From Cognatundibacterium curvum (GTDB taxonomy: Bacteria > Pseudomonadota > Gammaproteobacteria > Burkholderiales > Burkholderiaceae_D), in NCBI RefSeq assembly GCF_014284235.1, contig NZ_JACOGD010000003.1, forward strand, positions 419,082 through 483,081: a DNA stretch of 64,000 nt, written 5' to 3'. The first letter of the stretch is position 1, and each line of letters starts with the position of its first letter. The notes under the pieces are model-generated. The model was not told the origin of the DNA and searched no databases. It saw only the letters and a program-made list of their open reading frames with translations. Made by a program: the position numbers and the translations under genes. Of the stretch, positions 1-8,410 are shown in pieces.

Positions 1-1
1 G

Positions 2-1027
2 ATCGACGCAGCCAGCGCTGGCTGCGGCGTGACGGCAGCCGGTATGGGACATCTGGTGGCACTTGATGAAAGTGAGCAGGAGCTGGAGCTCTGTCTGTAT
101 TCACTGCGCCTGTGGCGTGAGTTTCTGCAAGCCTTTCCGGGCACAGCTGAACACCATCCCTGTGGCACTTTATGGGTCGCTGAAAATGAGGCGCAACTGG
201 CTGAGGCGCATCAGCGTGCAGCACGGCTGAATGCACATGACTGGCAGGCCGATGCCATCAGCGGTGATCAGCTGGCGCGGCTGGAACCCGCATTGCGCAA
301 AGGTCTGGCCGGTGCGGTGCGGGTGCAGCAAGACAGTGTGATTTACCCACCTGCAGTGGCCCATTTTCTGAGTCAGCAACTGGTGGGTGCCGGTGGCCGC
401 TATTTGTCTGGCCGCCGTGTGCAGTCGCTGGCGCCGGATCATGTGGTTCTCGCTAATGGCGAGCGCATCTATGCCGCGCGTATCGTCGTGACGACAGGCG
501 GACAGCTCAGCGAGCTGTTGCCTGAGCTGCGGGTGTTTCCACGCAAAGGCCATTTGGCCATTACTGAACGTTATCCGGGCAGCTTACAGCATCAGGTAGT
601 CAGTATGGATTATGGGCAAAGCAGCATGCGGCCGGATGGTCTGACTGTCGCTGCGAATGTACAGCCGCGGCCTACCGGTCAGTGGCTGATCGGCTCCTGC
701 CGCCAGGATCATCAGCCTGATACCTCGCTTGATCCTGAGGCACTCACGGCGGTATTGAATGCAGCGATGCGTTTATTGCCTGGGCTGAGCGAGATGCGCA
801 TCCTGCGTGCATGGGCGGGTATGCGGCCAGCGACAGACGATGGTCATCCCCTGATCGGTGTGCATCCTCATCATCCCTCCATCTGGATAGCAGCCGGACA
901 CGAAGGTTTAGGCGTCACTACTGCCTGGGCCACCGCGCAGATCATCTCGGATCAGATGGCTGGCCGCATACCCGCGGTGCATGCCGCACACTATTGTCCA
1001 TCCCGTTTCATCCAGCCGGAGACCTGA
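2..1027 (+). CDS. FAD-dependent oxidoreductase (DAO family), probable D-hydroxyproline dehydrogenase beta subunit, 5' truncated
   Basis: The frame is open from the first codon of the window, so the N-terminal FAD-binding GxGxxG region lies upstream and the GTG at 29 is internal. What remains is the substrate and C-terminal part of a D-amino-acid-oxidase-type flavoprotein: a VTAAGMGHLVALDES stretch near the left edge, and a C-terminal RAWAGMRPATDDGHPLIG followed by AAGHEGLGVTTAWATAQ, the usual second FAD contact. It ends 3 nt before a small 2Fe-2S protein, which is followed by an HcnB-like flavoprotein and a semialdehyde dehydrogenase. This gene set matches the heteromeric D-hydroxyproline dehydrogenase (LhpB/HcnC-like subunit) that oxidises D-hydroxyproline to a pyrroline carboxylate. 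Opine oxidase and cyanide synthase have the same subunit plan. The dehydrogenase downstream is the reason to prefer hydroxyproline. Confidence 0.8.
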   Translation: MDAASAGCGVTAAGMGHLVALDESEQELELCLYSLRLWREFLQAFPGTAEHHPCGTLWVAENEAQLAEAHQRAARLNAHDWQADAISGDQLARLEPALRKGLAGAVRVQQDSVIYPPAVAHFLSQQLVGAGGRYLSGRRVQSLAPDHVVLANGERIYAARIVVTTGGQLSELLPELRVFPRKGHLAITERYPGSLQHQVVSMDYGQSSMRPDGLTVAANVQPRPTGQWLIGSCRQDHQPDTSLDPEALTAVLNAAMRLLPGLSEMRILRAWAGMRPATDDGHPLIGVHPHHPSIWIAAGHEGLGVTTAWATAQIISDQMAGRIPAVHAAHYCPSRFIQPET

Positions 1028-1030
1028 GCT

Positions 1031-1309
1031 ATGCAAGATCAAAAGGAAAGCATCAGGCTCTGGCTGAATGGCAGAGCCACCGAGGCGCAGACTGGTATCA
1101 CGGTTGCAGCCTTACTCATGCAGCAGGATGAGTGGCTGACGCGCTGTTCTGTCAGCGGTGAGCCGCGTTTTGCGCTGTGTGGCATGGGTGTCTGCCAGGA
1201 ATGCCGCGTCACGATTAATGGACAGCCGCAGCGTCTCGCTTGTCAGACTTTGTGTAGCACTGGCATGGTGATACAGACTGCATCCCAGCAAACGATGGAG
1301 GCAAAATGA
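1031..1309 (+). CDS. (2Fe-2S)-binding protein, small subunit of amino-acid dehydrogenase
   Basis: A 92-residue protein with the plant-ferredoxin-type cluster motif of the HcnA / sarcosine-oxidase-alpha N-terminal family: cysteines in ALCGMGVCQECRV, with the fourth in RLACQT. Its length is normal for the free-standing gamma subunit of HcnABC-like and D-hydroxyproline dehydrogenase complexes, where it passes electrons between the two flavoproteins. It starts 3 nt after the previous stop and its stop overlaps the next start by 4 nt (ATGA), so the three subunits are translationally coupled. Confidence 0.85.
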   Translation: MQDQKESIRLWLNGRATEAQTGITVAALLMQQDEWLTRCSVSGEPRFALCGMGVCQECRVTINGQPQRLACQTLCSTGMVIQTASQQTMEAK

Positions 1310-2589
1310 AACAGCAAGAGATTTCTGCGCCCATCTTGATTATCGGCGCCGGGCCAGCCGGTCTGGCAGCGGCCAGTGCTGCGCTGCAGGCTGGCGTGCG
1401 TATCGTTATCCTGGATGAAAATACGGCACCCGGCGGCCAGATCTGGCGCGGTGGTGAAACGAACTGGAAAGATGCACGCGCCCATGCGATGTGGCAGCAA
1501 ATTCGCACCAGTGAGCAGGTGCAATACCTGCCTGCGACGCGCATCGTCGCGCTGCAGGCGCAAACTCTGGTGGCAGAGCAGGACGATCAGATACTGACAA
1601 TACGCTGGGAAAAGCTGATTTTATGCAGCGGTGCGCGCGAGATTTTATTGCCCTTTCCGGGCTGGACTTTGCCGGGTGTGATGGGGGCGGGTGGCTTACA
1701 AGCCTTAGTCAAGGCCGGTGCCAGCTTGCAGGGAAAACGCGTGGTGATCGCCGGTAGCGGCCCGCTGTTACTGGCCGTAGCGCAGACTGCGCAGCAAGCT
1801 GGCGCACAGGTGTTGTTGATTGCAGAAGATCAGCCCTGGTCCGCTTTGCGCAGATTTTTCTGGCATTTATTGCGCCAGCAGCGCGCCAAAGCCTGGCAGG
1901 CGCTGGGCTTGTTCTGGTCTTTGCGAAGTATACGCTATCGCGCACACAGCACGGTGCTGGAAGCATCCGGTCAGCAGCGTTTACAGCAAGTGCGGCTGCG
2001 CCAGGGCCAGCAGGAAATTGAACTTAGCTGTGATGTACTGGCCTGTGGTTATGGTTTAACGCCTAATCTGGAATTGGCGCACGCGCTGAAGTGTGCGCTG
2101 ACAGCAGGTAAAGTGCAGGTTGATGCGCAACAAATGACGTCTGTAAGCAACATCTGGGCTGCGGGTGAAGTGACGGGTATCGGCGGTGTGGAACAGGCGC
2201 TGATCCAGGGCCAAATCGCAGGGCTGGCCGCCACCACACAGGTGATTCCGGCTGCCGCACGACGCGTGCAGCAACAGACACTGGCATTTGCGCATTTGTT
2301 GCAAACGACTTTTTCACTCAGAGCCGGATTGCGCGCGCTATGCAAACCGGATACCCTCGTGTGCCGGTGCGAAGACGTGAGTGCCGCCCGCATACAGCAA
2401 CATGCTGACTGGCGCACTGCCAAGCTGGTGACGCGCGCCGGTATGGGGCCATGTCAGGGCAGGATATGCGGCACGGCCTGTGAGTTTTTATACGGTTGGG
2501 AAGCACCACAGTTGCGTCAGCCTGTGTTTCCCGCCAAAACATCAACGCTAGCTGCCCTGGCAGCGGGCAGCCTGAAGGAGACAGAATAA
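1306..2589 (+). CDS. NAD(P)/FAD-dependent oxidoreductase with BFD-like 2Fe-2S C-terminus, probable D-hydroxyproline dehydrogenase alpha subunit
   Basis: A 427-residue HcnB/OoxA-like flavoprotein. The N-terminus carries the dinucleotide motif LIIGAGPAGLAAA (about residues 10-23). A second Rossmann motif, VVIAGSGPLLLAVAQ, follows at about 145. The FAD-contact segment IWAAGEVTGIGG is near residue 285. The C-terminus (about 345-395) has a BFD-like four-cysteine cluster site, seen as CRCED and then GPCQGRICG. In this family the large subunit works with a small 2Fe-2S subunit and a DAO-type subunit, both encoded just upstream. The stop codon overlaps the next ATG by one base (TAATG), so the four genes form one operon. 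Opine or another imino-acid dehydrogenase is the main alternative. Confidence 0.85.
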   Translation: MKQQEISAPILIIGAGPAGLAAASAALQAGVRIVILDENTAPGGQIWRGGETNWKDARAHAMWQQIRTSEQVQYLPATRIVALQAQTLVAEQDDQILTIRWEKLILCSGAREILLPFPGWTLPGVMGAGGLQALVKAGASLQGKRVVIAGSGPLLLAVAQTAQQAGAQVLLIAEDQPWSALRRFFWHLLRQQRAKAWQALGLFWSLRSIRYRAHSTVLEASGQQRLQQVRLRQGQQEIELSCDVLACGYGLTPNLELAHALKCALTAGKVQVDAQQMTSVSNIWAAGEVTGIGGVEQALIQGQIAGLAATTQVIPAAARRVQQQTLAFAHLLQTTFSLRAGLRALCKPDTLVCRCEDVSAARIQQHADWRTAKLVTRAGMGPCQGRICGTACEFLYGWEAPQLRQPVFPAKTSTLAALAAGSLKETE

Positions 2590-4019
2590 TGAAAAAATTA
2601 TGGATTAACGGTGAATGGACAGACGGCACTCAGCACACCACCGTACGCAGCCCGTCTGACCGCGCTGATGTGGTTGGCGACTACGCAACGGCGGGTGCAG
2701 AACAGGCAGAGACAGCGATTGCGGCAGCCCATCAGGCATCGCTGAGCTGGCGTCATTCGGGTGTACAGCAAAGAGCCGATGCACTCGACCTGATCGGTTC
2801 TGAAATCCAGGCGCGTAAAACCGAGCTCGGTACTTTGCTGGCGCGCGAAGAGGGTAAAACTCTGCCGGAAGCGATAGGGGAAGTAGGGCGTGCTGCCGCG
2901 ATTTTCAAATTCTTTGCACAGGAAGCATTGCGTATCCGTGGCGACAAACTGGCGTCAGTACGTCCTGGTATAGAAGTTGATGTGAGTCGTGAACCGGTGG
3001 GTGTGGTTGGCATCATCGCGCCGTGGAATTTTCCTATCGCGATCCCGGCCTGGAAAGTCGCACCGGCACTGGCTTTTGGTAATACCGTATTACTCAAGCC
3101 GGCGGAATTAGTCCCTGCTTCATCCTGGGCGCTGGCGGAAATTATCAGCCGCGCAGGTTTGCCGCCTGGTGTATTTAATCTGGTGGCCGGACCTGGCCGT
3201 GTGGTTGGCGAAGCGATGGTGAATGACCGCCGCGTGGATGCGATCAGCTTCACCGGGTCAGTCGGAACTGGCAGCCGGGTACTCGCTGCATGTGCAGCGC
3301 GACGCGCCAAAGTTCAGCTGGAAATGGGCGGTAAAAATCCTTTGGTGGTGCTGGCGGACAGTGATCTGGAGGTGGCCGTCAATGCGGCGGTTCAGGGCTC
3401 ATTCTACTCTACCGGTCAGCGCTGCACGGCTTCTTCGCGTCTCATCGTAGAAGAGGCGATCTATGCTCGCTTTGTGGCGGCGGTCACGGAAAAACTACGC
3501 CAGCTGAAAGTAGGCCATGCCTTGCACGCAGGCATCGACATCGGCCCGGTGGTGGATCAGTCGCAGCTGGATCAGGATTTACGTTACATACAGATCGCTA
3601 AAGACGAAGGTGCGAAACTGGCTTTCGGTGGTGAGCGCCTGCAACGTGATATCGATGGCTATTTCCTCAATCCTGCCTTATTCGTGGATTGCGATCCGGC
3701 CATGCAGCATACGCGCGAAGAAATCTTCGGACCAGTCGCTTCGGTGATCCCGGCTAAGAATTATGAGCATGCTTTGCAGCTCGCGAATGATACGGAATTC
3801 GGGCTGACCGCCGGAATCTGTACCACCTCACTCAAGTATGCGACGCATTTCCGTCGTCATGCGCGGGCCGGTATGGTGATGGTGAATGTGCCGACTGCCG
3901 GGGTTGACTATCACGTACCTTTCGGTGGTACCAAGGGTTCCAGCTACGGTGCGCGCGAGCAGGGCAGTGCAGCGGTCGAATTTTTCACCACCATGAAAAC
4001 CAGTTACATCGCATCCTGA
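2589..4019 (+). CDS. Aldehyde dehydrogenase, probable alpha-ketoglutaric semialdehyde dehydrogenase
   Basis: A 476-residue NAD(P)-dependent ALDH. The ATG at 2589 was chosen over an upstream in-frame start because AAGGAGA lies just ahead and it overlaps the previous stop by one base. Catalytic residues are visible: Asn147 in APWNFP, Glu245 in LEMGGKNP and Cys279 in GQRCTASS. The C-terminal REQGSAAVEFFTTMKTSYI segment resembles 2,5-dioxopentanoate (alpha-ketoglutaric semialdehyde) dehydrogenases. That enzyme is the last step of hydroxyproline degradation (and of pentose or glucarate routes), giving 2-oxoglutarate. Its place after a three-subunit amino acid dehydrogenase supports the hydroxyproline route. 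The epimerase and deaminase that would complete it are not in the window and may lie to the left. Confidence 0.85.
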   Translation: MKKLWINGEWTDGTQHTTVRSPSDRADVVGDYATAGAEQAETAIAAAHQASLSWRHSGVQQRADALDLIGSEIQARKTELGTLLAREEGKTLPEAIGEVGRAAAIFKFFAQEALRIRGDKLASVRPGIEVDVSREPVGVVGIIAPWNFPIAIPAWKVAPALAFGNTVLLKPAELVPASSWALAEIISRAGLPPGVFNLVAGPGRVVGEAMVNDRRVDAISFTGSVGTGSRVLAACAARRAKVQLEMGGKNPLVVLADSDLEVAVNAAVQGSFYSTGQRCTASSRLIVEEAIYARFVAAVTEKLRQLKVGHALHAGIDIGPVVDQSQLDQDLRYIQIAKDEGAKLAFGGERLQRDIDGYFLNPALFVDCDPAMQHTREEIFGPVASVIPAKNYEHALQLANDTEFGLTAGICTTSLKYATHFRRHARAGMVMVNVPTAGVDYHVPFGGTKGSSYGAREQGSAAVEFFTTMKTSYIAS

Positions 4020-4041
4020 GCGCTGTTGATGTAAGTTTTTT

Positions 4042-4081
4042 GCGTTGCTGAGTCAGTGCCTGTACTGAATCTCAGCAGCGC
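4042..4081. terminator. Strong hairpin between convergent genes
   Basis: GCGTTGCTGAG pairs with CTCAGCAGCGC (one wobble), and the stem continues through TCAGT/ACTGA to a 6-nt loop. It sits between the ALDH stop and the convergent TetR stop and overlaps the last codons of the latter. No clean U-run follows on either strand, so its efficiency is uncertain. Confidence 0.4.
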
Positions 4082-4692
4082 AGCAAAAAGCGGACAGCGT
4101 CGGCACTGAGTGTCGCCAGCGTCTGGCCTTCGCGTGGACGGTACCACTGGGCAGTCCAGTTCAGCGCGCCAAACATCCAGAGCTTATCGAAGTCCCCCGG
4201 CATGTGCCAGCTGCCCTCAGCTTGCAGCCTGTGCAGGCAGGCTTCCCATACCGCTTCATAACGGTCTTTCAGATGCACGATCTCTTGTCGCGCTTCCGGA
4301 TTCAGGGCGCGCCATTCATACAGCAGAACTGGGATGAAATCATGTTCCGGCGCGACCAGAGTTTCCAGATGCGCGCTCACCAGTTGCGTGAACAGTTCGC
4401 GCGCATTCAGCGGCTGCTGCTGTATCGCTTCTATCTTTTCCAAAGCGTCCAGCAATCCCTGCTCCATCACCGCGCGCAGCATGTCGTGCTTGGATTTATA
4501 GTGATAAAACCAGCTGCCGGCCTGCATGCCGCTGGCTGCTGCAATATCGCGTACTGTAGTATGGTCATAGCCCTGTTGCCGGAACAGCGCGGCAGCATGC
4601 CGCAAAATCAGACGGCGGCTGCTGTCTGATCCGCTTTGAGTCGGGCGGCCACGTTTTTTGCTGTGGCTGGCAGGTGGCTGTATCTCTGGCAT
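4072..4692 (-). CDS. TetR/AcrR family transcriptional regulator
   Basis: About 206 residues. The N-terminal helix-turn-helix domain (about 15-60) has the TetR signature: RRLILRHAAALFRQQGY, TTVRDIAAASGM and SWFYHYKSKHDML. A divergent ligand-binding domain follows. A TTG two codons upstream (4698) is also possible; I chose the ATG at 4692, and neither has a clear Shine-Dalgarno. The basic KKRGRP-containing N-terminus before the HTH is common in this family. It is divergent from the acyl-CoA racemase gene at 4868 and convergent with the hydroxyproline operon. By arrangement, the most likely target is the shared 170-bp region, with a CoA-thioester ligand as a guess. Confidence 0.9.
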   Translation of the reverse strand: MPEIQPPASHSKKRGRPTQSGSDSSRRLILRHAAALFRQQGYDHTTVRDIAAASGMQAGSWFYHYKSKHDMLRAVMEQGLLDALEKIEAIQQQPLNARELFTQLVSAHLETLVAPEHDFIPVLLYEWRALNPEARQEIVHLKDRYEAVWEACLHRLQAEGSWHMPGDFDKLWMFGALNWTAQWYRPREGQTLATLSADAVRFLLRC

Positions 4693-4867
4693 GTGCAATG
4701 AAAATAAAAAAACCTGATCAGTCTGTCAGCTTACCTGAGTCAGGGCCTGAATGTAGCTGAGTGCATGCAGCTGACTAAAAAATCCTGTTGTTTCCGCATG
4801 CACTAAGGATGAATAGCACAAAAAAACAGCGATACTGCTGATTCTCTTTCAATACAGGAGTGTGCGG

Positions 4868-5986
4868 ATGACTGGGCCGCTGGCAGGATTGCGTGTGATA
4901 GAAATGCTGGGCCTGGGGCCTGGTCCGTTTGCTGGCATGATGCTGGCGGATATGGGAGCTGAGGTGGTTCGGGTGCAGCGCCGCGCCGACTCTGCCACGG
5001 CGGCGGCGCAGGTATTTCCTTTGTTGGGCAGTCGTTATGATGTGCTGGGGCGCAGCCGGCGTGTGATCACGCTGGATTTGAAATCGCCGCAGGATCAGGC
5101 GACCTTGTTGGCGCTGAGTGACAAAGCGGATGCCTTGATCGAAGGCTACCGGCCCGGTGTAATGGAAAAACTGGGGCTGGGACCCGAGGTTTGCCTGCAG
5201 CGTAATCCGCGTCTGGTGTATGGACGTATGACAGGCTGGGGACAGACCGGACCCTTAGCGCACAGTGCCGGACACGATATCAATTACCTCGCGCTGAGTG
5301 GCATGTTGCAAGCGATGGGTAGACCGGATAGTCCGCCTGCGCCACCCTTGAATCTGGTGGCTGATTTTGGTGGCGGTGGCATGCTGCTCGCGTTTGGTGT
5401 GGTCTGCGCTTTGCTGGAAGCGCGTCAATCGGGACAGGGGCAAGTGGTGGATGCGGCAATGACGGAAGGCAGTGCATTGTTGGGCGCGATGCTATATGGC
5501 TTTCAGGCCGCCGGAGCCTGGTCCTTACAGCGGGGTACTAATCTGCTCGATGGTGCTGCGCATTTCTACGATACCTATGCTTGTGCCGACCAGCGTTATA
5601 TGGCGGTCGGTGCGATAGAGCCTGCGTTTTATCAGCAATTGCTGCAACTGGCCGGAATAGAAGCAAGCCAGTTACCGGCGCAGTTTGATCGCGCTGGCTG
5701 GGCCGCTGCCAAACAACAGCTGGCGCAGGTATTTGCGACAAAAACTCAGGCGCAATGGTGTGAATTACTGGAGGGCAGTGATGCCTGTTGCGCACCGGTG
5801 CTGGATATGCAAAACGCGCCTTTGCATCCACATGCAAAAGCGCGTTCCAGTTTTGTCGAACTCGATGGTGTGGTGCAGCCAGCACCGGCACCGCGTTTCA
5901 GCCGTACCCAGCCGGATGTACCTGCGCAATCCGCGCATCAGAACGATGAGTCGGCTGCGATACTGCGCGACTGGGGTATAGCCTGA
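4868..5986 (+). CDS. Alpha-methylacyl-CoA racemase (CaiB/BaiF class III CoA-transferase family)
   Basis: A 372-residue protein. The ATG at 4868 is preferred to the GTG at 4862 because CAGGAG at 4855-4860 is correctly spaced only for the ATG. It starts with the family motif GPLAGLRVIE and MLADMGAEVVRV. Residues of the racemase subgroup are visible: His in AGHDINYLALSG, Asp in NLVADFGGGG and Glu in AVGAIEPAFY. These correspond to the His/Asp/Glu of AMACR-type enzymes and separate it from CoA-transferases proper. The expected role is epimerisation of 2-methyl-branched acyl-CoAs before beta-oxidation. It is a single gene, divergent from the TetR regulator that may control it. Confidence 0.85.
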   Translation: MTGPLAGLRVIEMLGLGPGPFAGMMLADMGAEVVRVQRRADSATAAAQVFPLLGSRYDVLGRSRRVITLDLKSPQDQATLLALSDKADALIEGYRPGVMEKLGLGPEVCLQRNPRLVYGRMTGWGQTGPLAHSAGHDINYLALSGMLQAMGRPDSPPAPPLNLVADFGGGGMLLAFGVVCALLEARQSGQGQVVDAAMTEGSALLGAMLYGFQAAGAWSLQRGTNLLDGAAHFYDTYACADQRYMAVGAIEPAFYQQLLQLAGIEASQLPAQFDRAGWAAAKQQLAQVFATKTQAQWCELLEGSDACCAPVLDMQNAPLHPHAKARSSFVELDGVVQPAPAPRFSRTQPDVPAQSAHQNDESAAILRDWGIA

Positions 5987-6015
5987 GTCGCTCAGGTTTT
6001 AACATTAGCTCAGCT

Positions 6016-8271
6016 TCAGATACGCCATGACAGCTTCACAAAGACTTCGTTTTGCTGGCGTCTGGCAGTAAAGCCGGGTGTCTCATTGCCGGAGCGGGTC
6101 CAGCCCAGATAGGCTACCCGTCCCAGGCTCTCGGTATGGGTGTACACCAGCGAACTGATATGGCGCTCACTATCGGCAGCGACCGCTTTTTGGTACAAGG
6201 CCGGATTGCGCCAGGCATGGCCGCGTTGATAAATCAGACGCAGATTGTCCTGGCTGCTGAAGTGCAGCACGCTGTTGAGTTGAAATGCGGTCTCGGTGTA
6301 GGCGCGGCCAGACTGAGTGACGCCGGGCGTGGCAGACTGATCGATCCAGTTGATCGCAAAATTAGGTTCCAGCTCGAAGCGGTCATGCAGACGCAGTTTG
6401 GCGCTGCTGTTCAGCGTACCGCCGCGACCGAGGCGGTTGCTGTCGATATCGATCACATCGCCCAGTGTCAGGTCAGCGGAAACCCTGGCCACCTGGCGAC
6501 CGGGACTCACGCCAAAACCGGCCAGTAACTTATTGCTTGAAAATACTTCACCCGTTTCGCTGACACGGCTCTGGCTGGCCGGGCTGACGGCCAGATAGGC
6601 ACTGCTGTCGTAATGGCTGGCAACACGTATGCCGGGTATCAGGCTGCGGCCCATGATATTGCCGAGGCTGTCGCGTTTGTATTCCAGCTGCAGATAAGGA
6701 TTCACTTCATGGAAGAGGCCGTTACGGCCCAATTTTTTGACCAGCTCAGAGTTAAAGCTGCGAAATCCGGTCTGTGAAAAAAAGCCATTATCGGCACGGA
6801 AGTCTTTACTTAAATCCTTGTAAGTGGCGGACATTGCCCAACTGTCGTTGCCACGCGACCATTCGAGATGCGCAGCATGACCACGTGTGCTGTTGCCTGC
6901 GACCAGATTGCCATCGGCATTGGCCTGGGCGGTGGTCTGGCTGATTAAGAGCTGGCCGCGCAGCATTTCATTTTCATTACGCTGCCAGATAAAGTCAGGG
7001 CCGAACACGCGGTTATACGCTTTCGACTGGCTCAAAGTGCGATCAGTGAATACCGCACCCGCAGATAAACTGCCAAAGTGGAAGTTGGCGCGCGCATCGG
7101 TGGCGATGGAATCCTCGGTGCGGGTCGCGAGTCCGGTGTAATAATTGTTCGGCAGCAGCACCAGGCCACCGGCGACATCTCTGGCTGTGAGGATGCTGAT
7201 ATCACGCTCGCCATCGCGCCGCGTATAACGCAAGCCTGCATCAGGATTGGAAATGCTGCGCGTGCTGATGACATTCATCGGCGTTTTCAGCATATCAGCG
7301 CCTTCCAAAAAGAACGGCCGTTTTTCAGAGACGAAAATACTGAAGCGGGTATTACCGGATAACTGAGGTGCATCCAGCTCGATTTGTGAAAAATCCGGGC
7401 GTATGGTGGCATCGAAAGTCGTGGCGGAATCCGGCCTGAATTTCATGTCCAGACTCAGCTGATTACTGCTCGCTGATTTTGCCGCTGAGCCGCTTTGTTC
7501 ATCGCGACTGCGGCGGCTGACTATCTGTGGCGTGATGCTCCAGTTCATACCGGAAGGCAGATTTTTCAAGCCCTGAATATCATCTGAGAAGCATAGATTG
7601 CAACTGGCAGCACGTGTGACGCCACCGCTATACATACGGTAACGCTGATCCCTGGTCATATTCCTCAATACCAGCAGGCTCCAGGGTTTTTCCGCATTTT
7701 TATCATAGGCGATTTCGGAAAACGGTATCCGGTATTCGGCACTCCAGCCATCATCCTGTATAGCGGTCGCGACCTGATAATCATAGTCGGGTGCAGTATC
7801 GTCACCCGTCATATCCGAGTACATGCCATCCATGATCGCACCACGCGCATTGACGTAAAACACTTGCGACGCCTTATGACTGCCGCTGGCATCGATGTAG
7901 AGTGCGACAAAGTCCTGATCGATACTGATCTTATCGCGTCGTGCAAAAGGTGCGCGTATCAGTGCCGCCTTGTCATCGTAAGCCTTGATGCCGACGTACA
8001 GATATTTTTCATCATAGGCCAGCCTTACTTCGGTTTTCAAATGCGCTTTTTGCTGATCGACAGGCTGAGTTTGATAAAAGGTATCAAACACCGGCGCCTT
8101 GGCCCAGATTGCCTCATCCAGCTTGCCATCGACTTGTATGTGCTGGGTTTTATCTGTGATGGGGTAGGCCTGAAAGCCGGCGGGTGCTGCGCAGACAGCG
8201 CCGCACAGCAGTGACAGAGCAAGGCTGCAGCCCGGCAGTAGCAGGTGCTTGAAAAGAGTTGGAGTAGGCAT
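6016..8271 (-). CDS. CBM9-like / DUF5916 domain protein, predicted outer-membrane beta-barrel
   Basis: A 751-residue protein with a signal peptide (hydrophobic segment to about residue 28, cleavage near CAAPAG). Residues 40-230 form a carbohydrate-binding-module-9-like fold (IQVDGKLDEAIW, then VRLAYDEKYLYVGIKAYDD). The rest is the DUF5916 region, rich in alternating aromatic/polar beta-strand sequence and ending in VFVKLSWRI, a typical outer-membrane barrel terminus. DUF5916 proteins are widespread in bacteria with many TonB receptors, and no substrate is known. It lies downstream of a TonB-dependent receptor on the same strand, separated by a terminator, so it is probably transcribed on its own. 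The cysteine pair CNLCF inside the CBM region could form a disulfide. Confidence 0.8.
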   Translation of the reverse strand: MPTPTLFKHLLLPGCSLALSLLCGAVCAAPAGFQAYPITDKTQHIQVDGKLDEAIWAKAPVFDTFYQTQPVDQQKAHLKTEVRLAYDEKYLYVGIKAYDDKAALIRAPFARRDKISIDQDFVALYIDASGSHKASQVFYVNARGAIMDGMYSDMTGDDTAPDYDYQVATAIQDDGWSAEYRIPFSEIAYDKNAEKPWSLLVLRNMTRDQRYRMYSGGVTRAASCNLCFSDDIQGLKNLPSGMNWSITPQIVSRRSRDEQSGSAAKSASSNQLSLDMKFRPDSATTFDATIRPDFSQIELDAPQLSGNTRFSIFVSEKRPFFLEGADMLKTPMNVISTRSISNPDAGLRYTRRDGERDISILTARDVAGGLVLLPNNYYTGLATRTEDSIATDARANFHFGSLSAGAVFTDRTLSQSKAYNRVFGPDFIWQRNENEMLRGQLLISQTTAQANADGNLVAGNSTRGHAAHLEWSRGNDSWAMSATYKDLSKDFRADNGFFSQTGFRSFNSELVKKLGRNGLFHEVNPYLQLEYKRDSLGNIMGRSLIPGIRVASHYDSSAYLAVSPASQSRVSETGEVFSSNKLLAGFGVSPGRQVARVSADLTLGDVIDIDSNRLGRGGTLNSSAKLRLHDRFELEPNFAINWIDQSATPGVTQSGRAYTETAFQLNSVLHFSSQDNLRLIYQRGHAWRNPALYQKAVAADSERHISSLVYTHTESLGRVAYLGWTRSGNETPGFTARRQQNEVFVKLSWRI

Positions 8272-8352
8272 GATATTAGCTTTAGGCGGGTGAAGTTTGA
8301 GCTGGGTATCAGACTGCTTACTGTGCCTGGAGTTCCTGAAGGAAGCAGATAA

Positions 8353-8380
8353 AAAAACCCGGCTTTTCAGCCGGGTTTTT
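8353..8380. terminator. Bidirectional rho-independent terminator
   Basis: ACCCGGCT-TTTC-AGCCGGGT stem flanked by an A-run on the left and a T-run on the right. It lies 30 nt past the TonB receptor stop (minus strand) and ahead of the DUF5916 gene. Confidence 0.85.
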
Positions 8381-8410
8381 ACACTTCAATTTCAATAAAC
8401 GATGACTTGA

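Noticed and set aside
2..2589. Hydrogen cyanide synthase hcnABC
   Set aside because: The subunit types match, but the gene order and the coupled semialdehyde dehydrogenase fit amino acid degradation better.
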